A stretch of DNA of 37,618 bases, taken from Betaproteobacteria bacterium. GTDB lineage: Bacteria; Pseudomonadota; Gammaproteobacteria; Burkholderiales; Casimicrobiaceae. Each line of letters opens with the position of its first letter. Within the stretch, counting starts at the first letter, position 1. A program made the translations under genes and the position numbers. The stretch spans positions 90,783 to 128,400 of the forward strand of contig PLYT01000005.1 of assembly GCA_003153475.1 (NCBI GenBank). The letters are read 5' to 3'. The notes under the pieces are model-generated. The model was not told where the DNA came from, did not search any database, and saw nothing but the letters and a program-made list of their open reading frames with translations. Shown one piece after another: positions 1 through 8,171 of the stretch.

Positions 1-107
1 TGCCAGCCGCCGCCACCCGAGCCATGATTATGCGACTGCGCCGACGCCGCGACGGGGACAATACCCAATGCCAGTGCGGCTGCCGCCGCGATAGCGAATT
101 TTTTCAT
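1..107 (-). CDS. Secreted small protein, N-terminal part only (cut by window edge)
   Basis: The first 35 codons can be read from an ATG at 107-105, preceded by a good ribosome site (GGAGG, 6-7 bases upstream). The peptide starts MKKF, continues with a long Ala/Leu-rich hydrophobic stretch, and has an Ala-Ser-Ala type signal-peptidase site near residue 23. It then reads QSHNHGSGGGGW, a His/Gly-rich mature start. The protein is therefore exported to the periplasm or beyond. The rest lies outside the window, so no family can be named. It is divergent from the gene at 337. Confidence 0.7.
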   Translation of the reverse strand, partial: MKKFAIAAAAALALGIVPVAASAQSHNHGSGGGGW

Positions 108-207
108 ACGACCTCCATTTCGAAACTACACGTTAGACTTAAACGCATCAGGCGAAGTTCGGGCTGACCGATCGCAGCTATCGTCCTGCAGATTCGGCCT
201 CAATTAA

Positions 208-223
208 TGTAACAGTCTGTAAC
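208..223. promoter_or_regulatory. Direct repeat TGTAAC-N4-TGTAAC, possible response-regulator box
   Basis: TGTAAC occurs at 208-213 and again at 218-223, a 10-base period that puts both copies on one face of the helix. GTAAC-N5-GTAAC resembles the tandem half-sites bound by OmpR/CpxR-type regulators. It lies in the 229-base divergent gap between the secreted protein (start 107) and the gene at 337. The binding protein is inferred only. Confidence 0.35.
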
Positions 224-271
224 CCTTACGCATTCCGCGACCACTTCCAACAACTACATTGGGTCCGCGGG

Positions 272-297
272 CGCCGGCACAAGGCCGGCGGTTTTTA
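272..297 (+). terminator. Intrinsic-terminator-like hairpin upstream of the 337 gene
   Basis: CGCCGGC (272-278) and GCCGGCG (284-290) form a perfect 7-bp stem with a 5-base loop, followed directly by GTTTTTA. This is the classic rho-independent layout on the plus strand. No plus-strand gene ends before it. It is either a leader attenuator for the gene at 337 or the end of a short unannotated RNA starting in 150-260. Confidence 0.55.
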
Positions 298-336
298 GTA
301 TCCTTATCGGCTCGATTCAACGACAAGGACGTTCCC

Positions 337-744
337 ATGGCCAGCGACCCCGGCTTGCGTACGGCGGACATGAAAATGGACGCGGCCTCGCTCTACCGCG
401 AAGAAATCTACACCGACCGCGCTGCCGGCACGATCCGCGTCCTCACGCCGGTGACCCGCGACGGCGGTCCCGACCAGACCCGCGCGACAATCTATACTGG
501 CGAAGCGCAGATCCTGACCAACGTCGGACCGCTGCCGATCAGCTTCGATATCCCCGCGGCGACGCTGGGCGAAGCCGTGCAGAAATACGGAGACGCCGCC
601 AAGGAAGGCGTCGAGCGCGCAATGCGCGAGCTGCAGGAGATGCGTCGGCAGGCGTCTTCGTCGATCCTGGTGCCGGGCGCAGGCGCGGGCGCGGGCTTGG
701 GCGGCGGCCTGCCGCCCGGAGCCGGCAAGCTCAAGCTCCCCTGA
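337..744 (+). CDS. Conserved-type small cytoplasmic protein of unknown function
   Basis: 135 residues from ATG 337, with an AAGGA-like ribosome site at 322-328. The longer reading from 259 is rejected because it would translate the terminator hairpin at 272-297. There is no signal peptide or membrane segment. Residues 1-75 look like a compact mixed fold. Residues about 80-110 are a charged amphipathic helix (EAVQKYGDAAKEGVERAM). The tail from about 115 is Gly/Ala/Pro-rich and probably disordered. I do not recognise a family. It is followed convergently by the LysR gene after 23 bases. Confidence 0.7.
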   Translation: MASDPGLRTADMKMDAASLYREEIYTDRAAGTIRVLTPVTRDGGPDQTRATIYTGEAQILTNVGPLPISFDIPAATLGEAVQKYGDAAKEGVERAMRELQEMRRQASSSILVPGAGAGAGLGGGLPPGAGKLKLP

Positions 745-767
745 TCGCGGCGCAGCGCGGGAATCGC

Positions 768-1709
768 CTAGCGTCGCGTGCGTCGCTCGGCTGCGGCGCC
801 AACCGGTTTGAGCGTCCATTCGGCCGTCGCAAAGCGCTCGCGCAGGAAGTCGGCGAACGCGCGCACCTTGGCCGACAGATGCCGCCGGCTCGGATAGACG
901 AGCTGGACCGGCGATGGCGCCGGTTGGAACGCGCGCAGGATCGGCACCAGGCGCCCGGCGCGAACTTCGGGTCCGACGATGAAGTCGGGTTCGTAGGCGA
1001 TGCCCCGGCCTTCGAGCGCCAGCACCTCGAGAAATCGACCGCTGTTGGCATGCACCGCGCCCGAGACCTTCACTTGGCGCACCGCACCGTCACGGTCGCG
1101 GAACAGCCACGTATTACGCTGCGCCGCGTACTCGTAGATCAGGCTTTCGTGCCCGGCGAGATCCTCGGGACGCCTGGGCTCGCCGCGACGCGCGAGATAG
1201 GCCGGGGCAGCGCAGCACACCATGCGCGTCTCGCCGAGCATGCGTCCAACCAGGCTCTGACTGCCGATGGCGCCGATGCGCACCGCGGCGTCGAAGCGTT
1301 CATCGACCAGGTCGACCGCGCGATCGGAAAGCTCGACGTCGAAGCGCATCTCGGGATAGCGCTCGATGAAAGCGGCGATCGCCGGGGCGACATGCCGCTC
1401 GCCGAAGGTCACAGGCGCCGACAGGCGCAACGTTCCGCGCGGCGTCACTGCCGACGCGCCGGCCGACTGCTCGGCTTCGTCGAGATCAGCCAGGAGCTGC
1501 ACGCAGTGCTCGTAGAATACGCGACCGCTTTCGGTTAGCGACAGCCGCCGTGTCGTGCGATTGAGCAGGCGAACGTTGAGATGCGCCTCGAGCTCGGCGA
1601 CGTGGCGGGAAACCGCGGAGACCGAGATCGCGAGGCGCTCGGCGGCCCGCACGAAGCTGCCGCTTTCGACGACCCTCGCAAAGGCGCTGATGGCTTGAAA
1701 GCGGTCCAT
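768..1709 (-). CDS. LysR-family transcriptional regulator
   Basis: 313 residues, the usual LysR length. Residues 1-60 hold the winged helix-turn-helix (FARVVESGSFVRAAERL...SAVSRHVAELE), followed by the linker helix and a periplasmic-binding-like effector domain from about residue 90 to 295. The start at 1709 gives the canonical MDRFQAISAF opening. It is divergent from the glutathione transferase at 1897, the standard arrangement in which a LysR protein controls the facing gene and itself. A dyad at 1715-1737, six bases from its own start codon, supports autoregulation. The inducer is unknown. A role in controlling the GST and the dioxygenase behind it is inference from position. Confidence 0.93.
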   Translation of the reverse strand: MDRFQAISAFARVVESGSFVRAAERLAISVSAVSRHVAELEAHLNVRLLNRTTRRLSLTESGRVFYEHCVQLLADLDEAEQSAGASAVTPRGTLRLSAPVTFGERHVAPAIAAFIERYPEMRFDVELSDRAVDLVDERFDAAVRIGAIGSQSLVGRMLGETRMVCCAAPAYLARRGEPRRPEDLAGHESLIYEYAAQRNTWLFRDRDGAVRQVKVSGAVHANSGRFLEVLALEGRGIAYEPDFIVGPEVRAGRLVPILRAFQPAPSPVQLVYPSRRHLSAKVRAFADFLRERFATAEWTLKPVGAAAERRTRR

Positions 1710-1714
1710 GCTTA

Positions 1715-1737
1715 ATTATTGCATATTGAGCAATAAT
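1715..1737. promoter_or_regulatory. 23-bp dyad, probable LysR operator
   Basis: ATTATTGC (1715-1722) and GCAATAAT (1730-1737) are perfect inverted arms around a 7-base spacer. The dyad contains the LysR T-N11-A pattern (T1720 to A1732). It overlaps the 5' leader of the LysR gene (ATG at 1709) and stands about 160 bases upstream of the GST gene. Autorepression plus effector-dependent activation of the GST gene would be the usual consequence. Confidence 0.6.
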
Positions 1738-1896
1738 CTCTTGGAATTTGGTCCGTTTATCTCAATGTTGGCAATGGGTAGTATTCGAGATGTCGCTCCA
1801 CAAAGGATCCGATCATCGAAGACTCGCGCCAAACCGGGTCGCCGCCGATCGCGTCCGATACGTATTCTCTCTTGCAACCATAGCCAGGAAACCGCC

Positions 1897-2526
1897 ATGA
1901 AACTCTACTACTCGCCGGGCGCATGCTCGCTCTCTCCGCATATCACTCTGCTCGAAGCCGGATTGCCGGCGACGCTGGTCAAGGTCGACACCAAGACGCA
2001 CAAGCTCGCCAGCGGCGAGGATTTCTACGCGATCAACGCCAAGGGTTACGTGCCAGTGCTCGAGCTCGACGACGGCCGGCGGCTGACCGAAGGACCGGCA
2101 GTCGTCCAGTATCTGGCCGATCGCAATCCGGCTTCGCGGCTGGCACCCGCCGCCGGTAGCTTCGAGCGCTATCGGTTGCAGGAATGGCTGAACTTCATCA
2201 CCTCCGAATTGCACAAGCAGTTCGGTCCGTTCTTCGCCGCGACGACGCCGGTCGAGTACAAGCCGATTCTGCGCGACAAGCTCTCGCTGCGGCTCGACTG
2301 GCTGGCCGGCCAGCTTGACGGCCAAGACTATCTGATGGGCAGTCAGTTCACGGTCGCCGATGCCTACCTGTACACGATCCTGCGCTGGTCGCCGTTCGTC
2401 GGGATCGAGCTCGCCAAATGGCCGGTGGTCGCCGCCTACAAGGCCCGGGTCGAAGCGCGACCGCATGTGCGCGAGGCCTTGCTCGCCGAAGGCCTGATCA
2501 AGGAACCGGCGGTCGCCGCGGCTTGA
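1897..2526 (+). CDS. gstA: Glutathione S-transferase, beta class
   Basis: 209 residues, typical for the family. The N-terminal thioredoxin fold opens MKLYYSPGACSLSPHI, with the beta-class Cys at residue 10, and carries the glutathione-site EGPAVVQYLAD motif near 67-77. The all-helical C-terminal domain contains the F-T-V-A-D-A-Y capping motif near residue 150. ATG 1897 is chosen over the longer frame from 1708 because the family starts here and CAGGAA lies just upstream. It conjugates glutathione to electrophiles in the cytoplasm. It is divergent from the LysR gene and is followed 52 bases later by a DODA-type dioxygenase. The pair could handle an aromatic or electrophilic compound, but the substrate cannot be read from sequence. 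Confidence 0.93.
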   Translation: MKLYYSPGACSLSPHITLLEAGLPATLVKVDTKTHKLASGEDFYAINAKGYVPVLELDDGRRLTEGPAVVQYLADRNPASRLAPAAGSFERYRLQEWLNFITSELHKQFGPFFAATTPVEYKPILRDKLSLRLDWLAGQLDGQDYLMGSQFTVADAYLYTILRWSPFVGIELAKWPVVAAYKARVEARPHVREALLAEGLIKEPAVAAA

Positions 2527-2578
2527 AGCGACGAGCGTCGACCTCGACGATGCTGCGCCCCGCTTCGCGCATTACGCG

Positions 2579-3370
2579 ATGAGCGCCCGACTTCCGACGC
2601 TGTTCCTGTCGCACGGCTCGCCGATGCATGCGGTCGAGCCCGGCGCCGCGGGACGTGCGTGGGCTGCGATGGCGCATGGGCTGCCGCGTCCGCGCGCGGT
2701 GCTGATCGCATCGGCGCATTGGGAAACATCGGTGCCGATGCTCACCGGTAATCCGGCGCCGCAAACGATCCACGACTTCGGCGGCTTTCCCGACGAGCTC
2801 TTTCGACTGCAATACGCGGCACCCGGCGAGCCTGAGCTCGCTGCGAAGGCTGTTGCACTGCTCAAGACCGCCGGCGTGACCGCCGGCATCGACGGTTGCC
2901 GCGGCCGCGACCACGGCGCATGGGTGCCGCTGCGCTGGATGTATCCCGAAGCCGACGTGCCTGTCGTGCAACTCTCGATCCAGCCCGCGTTCGGCGCCGC
3001 CCATCACCTGCGCGTCGGCCGCGCGCTTGCGCCGCTGGCTGACGACGCCGTGCTGATCATCGGCTCCGGGCACACGACGCACAACCTGCGCGACTGGATG
3101 TCGAATCCACGCCGGCAGGAGCCGCTGCGCTACGCGCAGGCGTTTGCGGCATGGCTCCACGATCGATTGATGGCGCACGACGTCGATGCGCTGATCGCCT
3201 GGCGCGAACAGGCACCCGACGCGGCGCGCGCGCATCCGAGCGAGGAGCATTTTCTTCCGTTGTTTGTCGCACTCGGGGCAGCGGCCGACGGCGCCAGCGT
3301 CGAGCGCTTTGTCGACGGCTTCGAAGCCGGCGCGCTGGCCCTGGATTCCTACCGCTTCGGCCCGCGCTGA
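2579..3370 (+). CDS. DODA-type (LigB/class III) extradiol dioxygenase family protein
   Basis: 263 residues, matching the YgiD/4,5-DOPA dioxygenase size. The family metal and catalytic motifs are present in order: SHGSP near residue 11, SAHWE near 45, DHGAW near 112 and GSGHTTHNL near 163. The metal is ligated by the His residues of these motifs. Members open catechol-type rings with O2, though the bacterial substrate is usually not known. It probably shares a transcript with the GST gene, 52 bases upstream. The LysR-GST-dioxygenase set suggests a small aromatic-stress response. Family assignment is firm; the substrate is not. Confidence 0.9.
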   Translation: MSARLPTLFLSHGSPMHAVEPGAAGRAWAAMAHGLPRPRAVLIASAHWETSVPMLTGNPAPQTIHDFGGFPDELFRLQYAAPGEPELAAKAVALLKTAGVTAGIDGCRGRDHGAWVPLRWMYPEADVPVVQLSIQPAFGAAHHLRVGRALAPLADDAVLIIGSGHTTHNLRDWMSNPRRQEPLRYAQAFAAWLHDRLMAHDVDALIAWREQAPDAARAHPSEEHFLPLFVALGAAADGASVERFVDGFEAGALALDSYRFGPR

Positions 3371-3506
3371 TTCTGTCGTGCATCGGCGACGGTGCACGGC
3401 CGCGTCGGAGCGTGTCTTACGCCCAAATCGGATGTGCGCCGATTACGGTGCGAAAGCCCTGGTCCTAAAGTGGAGCCGTGTTCAATAAAACGAAGCGGAG
3501 CCACTG

Positions 3507-3782
3507 ATGAACCACCGAGCGACCAGACTGCAAGAGGCGGCGTCGTTCGCTGCGGGCGTCTTGATCGGCACATCGATCGTGACGCCGGTATTCGCGGCGA
3601 CGTCCGATATTCCTGCCGAATGGCAACCCTACCTGCTGATCGGATCCGTGGTCCTGCTGGCCATTGCGTTGATGCTCAGGGCGCTGGGCACGCGGGCCGC
3701 CCGACACAGCGACATGGACCAAAACGCCGACCTGCGCGACGCGAACCGCGTCGAGATGATCGACGTGCCGTTGCACCAGTAG
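3507..3782 (+). CDS. Small membrane protein of unknown function
   Basis: 91 residues from ATG 3507, with a GCGGAG ribosome site 5-6 bases upstream. Residues about 11-31 (AASFAAGVLIGTSIVTPVFAA) could be a signal peptide or first membrane segment. Residues about 43-60 (PYLLIGSVVLLAIALMLRAL) form a clear membrane helix, followed by a charged 30-residue tail. No family is recognised. It stands alone, 136 bases after the dioxygenase gene and convergent with the UPF0149 gene. Confidence 0.65.
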   Translation: MNHRATRLQEAASFAAGVLIGTSIVTPVFAATSDIPAEWQPYLLIGSVVLLAIALMLRALGTRAARHSDMDQNADLRDANRVEMIDVPLHQ

Positions 3783-3837
3783 GAAAGAGAATCGACGCGG
3801 CGAGCGCGGCGAGCCGGCCCGCGCCGCCGCAGGGTGG

Positions 3838-4524
3838 CTAGTGCAGACGCTGGCGCCCCTTGCTTGAGGTTTCACGCCGCTGCGCGCGGCGTTCGGCACG
3901 ATTGGCGGACTCCGGCCGGTTGCGATCCTGCCAGAAACGATAGATAAGCACGGCGGCGATCGGCAGCTCGTCGATCATCCCCTGCCGCTTTTCCTCGCTG
4001 TCGACCCAGTCCAGGTACTCGGGGTCGTGATCGCCGTAGGCCAATGCCTCGATCGGCAGCATCCAGTCGCGGGCGTCTTCCTGCGAATACATCGGCTCCC
4101 ATTCCGCTTCGCGCAACAGCACGCCGGTCATGTAGCCTTCGCACCAGGCGCTCGCTTCGGGCGGCGCCTTGTCGCCCTTGTCGTTGTCCTCGCTGTGATA
4201 CAGCAGCGGCTTGAAGCGGGTCGGCGATTCGCGCAGCGTTCGCGCAATGCTGTTCTGCACGCGCAGCACCAGCGACAGGATCCGGCTCGCCTGTTCGTTG
4301 TCGGCAAAAACGGGCGACACGCTGCGCTGACTGTCGCTCCAGACGACAGGCAGCCATTCGGACGGCTGGATCATCTCGGGGCCGCTGACGATCGCCGTCA
4401 GAAAGCCGTCGAGCATTTCCAGGTCCATGCAGTCCTGCGGTACGCCGTTCGACGCGAGGAAAGCCTCGAGCTCGTCGTAGTCGGCATCGGCCAGTGGTTC
4501 GTCGAGCTTGGCGGGCTCAGTCAT
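3838..4524 (-). CDS. UPF0149 (YgfB/YecA) family protein
   Basis: 228 residues. The start at 4524 gives MTEPAKLDEPLADADYDELEAFL, the usual opening of the family. The open frame upstream to 4908 is Arg/Ala-rich shadow sequence. The LDGFLTAIVSGPEMIQPSEW block (residues about 36-57) and the GYMTGV/W...L..I block near 135-160 are typical UPF0149 signatures. The C-terminus is basic (AERRAQRRET) and lacks the Cys-rich SEC-C metal motif that some YecA proteins carry. Cellular role is unknown. It is the last gene of the minus-strand copper/heme run, 80 bases after ctaA. Confidence 0.85.
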   Translation of the reverse strand: MTEPAKLDEPLADADYDELEAFLASNGVPQDCMDLEMLDGFLTAIVSGPEMIQPSEWLPVVWSDSQRSVSPVFADNEQASRILSLVLRVQNSIARTLRESPTRFKPLLYHSEDNDKGDKAPPEASAWCEGYMTGVLLREAEWEPMYSQEDARDWMLPIEALAYGDHDPEYLDWVDSEEKRQGMIDELPIAAVLIYRFWQDRNRPESANRAERRAQRRETSSKGRQRLH

Positions 4525-4604
4525 GGGTAGCTTCGTTTGCACATCGGGCCGCCATGATCCTCCCTGCGCAGCCGGAATGCAAATGCGCTTATGCGGCTTG
4601 CCGA

Positions 4605-5768
4605 TCACCTCGACCGCGAAAACGAGAGCGCATGCGCGGCATTGAGCGCAGCGGCGAAGAGCAGCGCGGCGCCGGCCTGATGCGCAGCGGCGAGCGGCAC
4701 GGGCACGACCAGCAGCAAGGTCGCGATGCCGAGCGCGATCTGCAACAGCAGGGCCGCCAGCAACAGCCACGCTGCTGCCTTGACGCGCGGCGGCTCGCCA
4801 GAGCGCGCGCGAAACCAGAAAACCGAAATCAGCAAAGCGAGGAGCCAGGCGATCATGCGGTGATCGAACTGCACGGTCGCCATGTTGTCGGCGAAATTGC
4901 GGTACCACGGTGTGAGCGACAGGATCTCCGGTGGCACGAGTCGCCCGTTCATCAGCGGAAACGTGTTATAGGCGAGCCCGGCGTGGATTCCGGCGACCAG
5001 GCTTCCCAAGAGCGCCTGCACGAACACCAACGCAACGATGAAGAGCGCAAAACGAAACAGGGTTGTCGTCTCCGCGAACGCGGGGACCCGGCTTTTTTGC
5101 GGGTACGACACATGATTCTCGTTTTCGCTGGAATCGCGGATCAAGCGGTCGCCGGCGGGAGATCGGCCCGCCGGCGCGCGCATGAGCGACAGGGCAAGCA
5201 AGAACATCGCCGCGAAAATCAGCAGTGCGAGCCCCAGATGCGCCGCCAGCCGGAGTTGCGAAACGCGCGGATCGTCGACGAGCCCGCTCTGCACCATGTA
5301 CCAGCCCAGTGCACCCTGCAAGCCGCCGAGCACGAAGATCGCGACCAGTGTCGGCGCAAGCCCTGACGGCAGCTTCCGCCGCGCGAAAAACCACACCAGC
5401 GGCAAGGCGAACGCCGCACCGACGACACGCCCGAGCAACCGATGCGCGTATTCCCACCAGAATATCGACTTGAATGCGCCGAGGCTCATTCCCCGGTTCA
5501 CCTGGCGGTATTCGGGCGTAGCCTGGTATTTGGCAAAGGCCTCGTCCCATTGCGCCGGCGACAGCGGGGGCAACGCACCGACGATCGGCTGCCATTCGGT
5601 GATCGACAGCCCCGAATGTGTAAGGCGCGTCACGCCGCCGACGATGACCATCGCGAACACCAGCATGCAACACGCCAGAAGCCAGATCGCCACCGCTCGC
5701 GGTGCGCGGCGATCCGGTACACGCAGAGTCGCGGAACCGGCGGAGGCCGTCGACGAGGTCGCGTTCAT
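4605..5768 (-). CDS. ctaA: Heme A synthase (COX15/CtaA family)
   Basis: Converts heme O to heme A in the inner membrane for aa3-type cytochrome oxidase. 387 residues from ATG 5768. The alternative ATG 5810 is less likely because a TACAAT box sits six bases before 5768. Eight membrane helices can be drawn. The four heme-ligand His are present: H109 (YAHRLLG), H177 (AAHLGL), H303 (FDHRM) and H363 (AAHQAG). The [11 protein letters not shown] signature is at 51-61. The loop between helices 4 and 5 is unusually long because residues about 210-235 are encoded by a palindromic dispersed repeat (5064-5140) that keeps the frame. The gene follows the copD fusion by about 50 bases, which fits a cytochrome oxidase assembly operon. 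Confidence 0.95.
   Translation of the reverse strand: MNATSSTASAGSATLRVPDRRAPRAVAIWLLACCMLVFAMVIVGGVTRLTHSGLSITEWQPIVGALPPLSPAQWDEAFAKYQATPEYRQVNRGMSLGAFKSIFWWEYAHRLLGRVVGAAFALPLVWFFARRKLPSGLAPTLVAIFVLGGLQGALGWYMVQSGLVDDPRVSQLRLAAHLGLALLIFAAMFLLALSLMRAPAGRSPAGDRLIRDSSENENHVSYPQKSRVPAFAETTTLFRFALFIVALVFVQALLGSLVAGIHAGLAYNTFPLMNGRLVPPEILSLTPWYRNFADNMATVQFDHRMIAWLLALLISVFWFRARSGEPPRVKAAAWLLLAALLLQIALGIATLLLVVPVPLAAAHQAGAALLFAAALNAAHALSFSRSR
5064..5140 (-). repeat. Palindromic dispersed repeat read in frame inside ctaA
   Basis: Two stem-loops stand in tandem: 5068-5087 (GTCTCCGCG-AA-CGCGGGGAC, one mismatch) and 5114-5135 (GATTC...GAATC outer arms). In another minus-strand frame the segment reads [25 protein letters not shown]. 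That is the hallmark peptide of a very common proteobacterial intergenic repeat, recognisable as 'PRFRGN...VPAKAG' in misannotated ORFs. In the ctaA frame it adds about 26 residues ([20 protein letters not shown]) to a loop. A further 9-bp inverted repeat (5151-5159/5167-5175) lies next to it. This is the only copy I see in the window. Confidence 0.75.
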
Positions 5769-5818
5769 GCCGCGATTGTACCGGCGCGCGCCGATGCCCA
5801 CTTCACGCATGAGCGCGA

Positions 5819-7774
5819 TCAGTGCGCATGCTGGTGCGATGGCGGGGGCCGCGGCGGCTCACGATCGACGTTTTCCGCCATCTCCCAAATGTCCTGGTTG
5901 CGCTCGGCGTCCGCCGCAGGCACGCCGAGCCAGCGCGCGCGCAACCGCCCATCCCGAATCAGGAACTCGCTGTGGCGCAAGTTCGCGCCGACGGCGCCAT
6001 CGCGCGCAGCGAATATCGCGTAGACCTTCGCGACGTCGGGCGCAGCGATCGCCAGCATCGACTCCCCGCCAGCCGTTTGCGCGCTGGCCGCCTCGGCATC
6101 GGCCGCGCTCGACGTCACCGCCAGAACCCGAATGCGCTCGTCGTCGAACGCACGCCGCTGCGACGCAAGCGAGCGCAGGCGAGAAAGCGAATCCGGCAGC
6201 GAATATACGACCAGCAGCGTGTCGCGCGATTCGTCTCTCGGCAGCAGCGTCTGCTGGCCGCGTCCGGCCAGCTCGAAGCTGAAGTCCGGCGCGTTTGGCT
6301 CAGCGACGAGCTCGCCATTCGGACCGACGGCGCTCGCGGCGTCGGACAATGACTGCAGGAACTGCACGATGCTCCAGATCTCGTCACTGCCAAGCGGCGG
6401 CGAAAACGCCGGCATCGGCGTTCCCGCGCGGCCGTGCGCGATCCACCAATAGAGCTCGCCCGGACGGTGCTGGCCGGCATGCTCGACGAGGTTGGCCGGC
6501 CGAGTCGACAATTCAGCGGCCGCGCGCCCGCCGCCCGTGCCGTCGCTGCCGTGGCATGCGACGCAATGGGTGGCGAACAGGCGCTCGCCATCGACGATCG
6601 CCGTCGTCGTATAGCGCACCGGCGAGCTTGCATACGTGGTCGGATAGGCGGGGACGGCAAGCAGCCATGTGCCCGCCATTGCCGATGCCAGGACCCCGGC
6701 CAGGCCGGCAGTTGCCGATCGCCATGCGCGCCGGCGCGCGCCGGCGACGAGAGCCGTCACGCTCGCGGCGGCAACGAGCGCCGCGGCAGCCAGCGGCCAG
6801 CGCGTCGCCGATTCCTGCGCCGGTGTCCAGGAAAGCGTGTGCGCGAATGGCCAAAGCACCGACTGATGCGCGGCCGGAATCGTGATCCCGAGCACGCCGA
6901 CGATCGTCACGACGAGCAGCCCGGCCGCGATTTCGAGCAGCGTGTTGCGGCGCAGCGCACGCACGGCGTGCCGATCGCCAGCAGCGAGCCGTGGCGTCAG
7001 CACCAGCCGATTGAGCGCGGCGAGCGAGATCATCACAGCGAGCAGCGCGAGCTTCGCAAGCAGCAGAGCGCCATAGGTTGTACCGAAAAGCGCCGGAACG
7101 CTGCCGACCAGAAACCAGCTGTTGCCAAGACCGCTTAAGATCAGCGCACTCACGCAGGCGATAGCGACGGTGGAAAAGCGGCGGGTCGCCCATGTCGCGT
7201 GTTCGATCGGCTGCGTTGTTCCGAGCAGGTAGGCCAGCGGCGGCAGCGCGCCGAGCCACGCGCCGGCGGTGATCAGATGCATGACGTCGGAGACGAGCTG
7301 CGCGTCGCGCCAGGGCCCTTCGGCGGCGGCGGCGTGCCCGGTCCAGGCGAGCGCCGCCAGGTACACGCCCGCAACGATCGTCGAGAACGCGAGCCGCCAC
7401 CCGCCGCGCCCGGTGTTTCGCGGCCACAGGGCAATCAGCAGCACCAAAGCGAGGCCGAGGCGCGCGATCCAGACCTTGCCGAACAAGGTCCCGACGAGCA
7501 CCGTGCCCAGCGTTTCAGGCTCGATCGCCTGCGGCAGCGGCACGCCGCTCATCGTCGCCGCTGCCGCCGCAAGCCACGCGAACGCGGACGCGACGCCGAT
7601 CGCAATGCTGGAGCGTGCGACCGGCGGAAGGCGCCGGTGCAACGCTGCGACGGGGCCGGTGGGGCCATCGCGTCCCCGCCAAGCCGAGAGCGCGCACGCG
7701 AGCACCAGCTCGCCGAACAGCCACATCGCCGCGGCGAAATGGACGGCGCGCGCGGAAGCCAAGAGAGCGTTCAT
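5819..7774 (-). CDS. CopD copper-resistance/uptake domain fused to cytochrome c and a SCO-like domain
   Basis: 651 residues with three parts. Residues 1-375 hold about ten membrane helices of the CopD type ([14 protein letters not shown] at the start, [17 protein letters not shown] near 164-180). Residues about 390-480 form a mono-heme cytochrome c with CVACH at 404-408 and a probable axial Met at 454 (TPMPAF). Residues about 495-640 resemble a SCO/AhpC-type thioredoxin fold ([32 protein letters not shown]). The Cys pair of SCO proteins is absent, while the later His (H601) is kept. The C-terminus ends SHQHAH, a possible metal handle. It follows copC by 33 bases. A role in moving or reducing copper for periplasmic enzymes is inferred. 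Confidence 0.85.
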   Translation of the reverse strand: MNALLASARAVHFAAAMWLFGELVLACALSAWRGRDGPTGPVAALHRRLPPVARSSIAIGVASAFAWLAAAAATMSGVPLPQAIEPETLGTVLVGTLFGKVWIARLGLALVLLIALWPRNTGRGGWRLAFSTIVAGVYLAALAWTGHAAAAEGPWRDAQLVSDVMHLITAGAWLGALPPLAYLLGTTQPIEHATWATRRFSTVAIACVSALILSGLGNSWFLVGSVPALFGTTYGALLLAKLALLAVMISLAALNRLVLTPRLAAGDRHAVRALRRNTLLEIAAGLLVVTIVGVLGITIPAAHQSVLWPFAHTLSWTPAQESATRWPLAAAALVAAASVTALVAGARRRAWRSATAGLAGVLASAMAGTWLLAVPAYPTTYASSPVRYTTTAIVDGERLFATHCVACHGSDGTGGGRAAAELSTRPANLVEHAGQHRPGELYWWIAHGRAGTPMPAFSPPLGSDEIWSIVQFLQSLSDAASAVGPNGELVAEPNAPDFSFELAGRGQQTLLPRDESRDTLLVVYSLPDSLSRLRSLASQRRAFDDERIRVLAVTSSAADAEAASAQTAGGESMLAIAAPDVAKVYAIFAARDGAVGANLRHSEFLIRDGRLRARWLGVPAADAERNQDIWEMAENVDREPPRPPPSHQHAH

Positions 7775-7807
7775 CGCCGTGTGCGCGATGCGCGCCTGCG
7801 CGGGGGC

Positions 7808-8170
7808 TCAGCGCGTGACATCGAAGGAGTAATCGCCCTCGGTGACATGCGTGTCGACCGACAGCACGCGCCAGCGCACTCGGTATCGGCCGGGCGCGAG
7901 CGGCGGCACCGACACGGTCAGCAGCGTGGCGTCGCCATGGTCGAGCTGCGGATCGCCTTGGTCGACGCGCTTGCCGCTGGCATCCGACACCTGCACCGTG
8001 CTGAACGCGGGCTCAAGCTCTTGCGTAAACCACAGTTTCATCTGCGCCGGCGATGCATGGACGGTGCTGCCGACGGCGGGCGTCGCGTGATCGAGGAACG
8101 CATGCGCGCCGGCCGGCAAAGCCATGATCGATGCGCATGCAACGGCGAGCCAAAGTAGCGAGCTTCGCAT
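7808..8170 (-). CDS. copC: CopC-type periplasmic copper-binding protein
   Basis: 120 residues from ATG 8170, which lies one base after the stop of the upstream gene (TGA-C-ATG), so translation is probably coupled. A signal peptide precedes AGA-HAFLDHATP; cleavage before the His would expose the N-terminal His used as Cu(II) ligand in CopC. The other usual ligands are in SVDTHVTEGDYSF near the C-terminus (Asp and His). The Met-rich Cu(I) site of long CopC proteins is not seen. It is followed by the CopD fusion, the standard CopC-CopD partnership, in which CopC hands copper to the membrane protein. Confidence 0.92.
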   Translation of the reverse strand: MRSSLLWLAVACASIMALPAGAHAFLDHATPAVGSTVHASPAQMKLWFTQELEPAFSTVQVSDASGKRVDQGDPQLDHGDATLLTVSVPPLAPGRYRVRWRVLSVDTHVTEGDYSFDVTR

Positions 8171-8171
8171 G

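Noticed and set aside
1708..1896. 63-residue extension of the glutathione transferase
   Set aside because: It would translate the LysR operator and promoter; the GST fold begins at ATG 1897 with a ribosome site.
4525..4908. 128-codon N-terminal extension of the UPF0149 protein
   Set aside because: Arg/Ala-rich sequence overlapping the end of ctaA; the family begins at MTEPAKLDEP.
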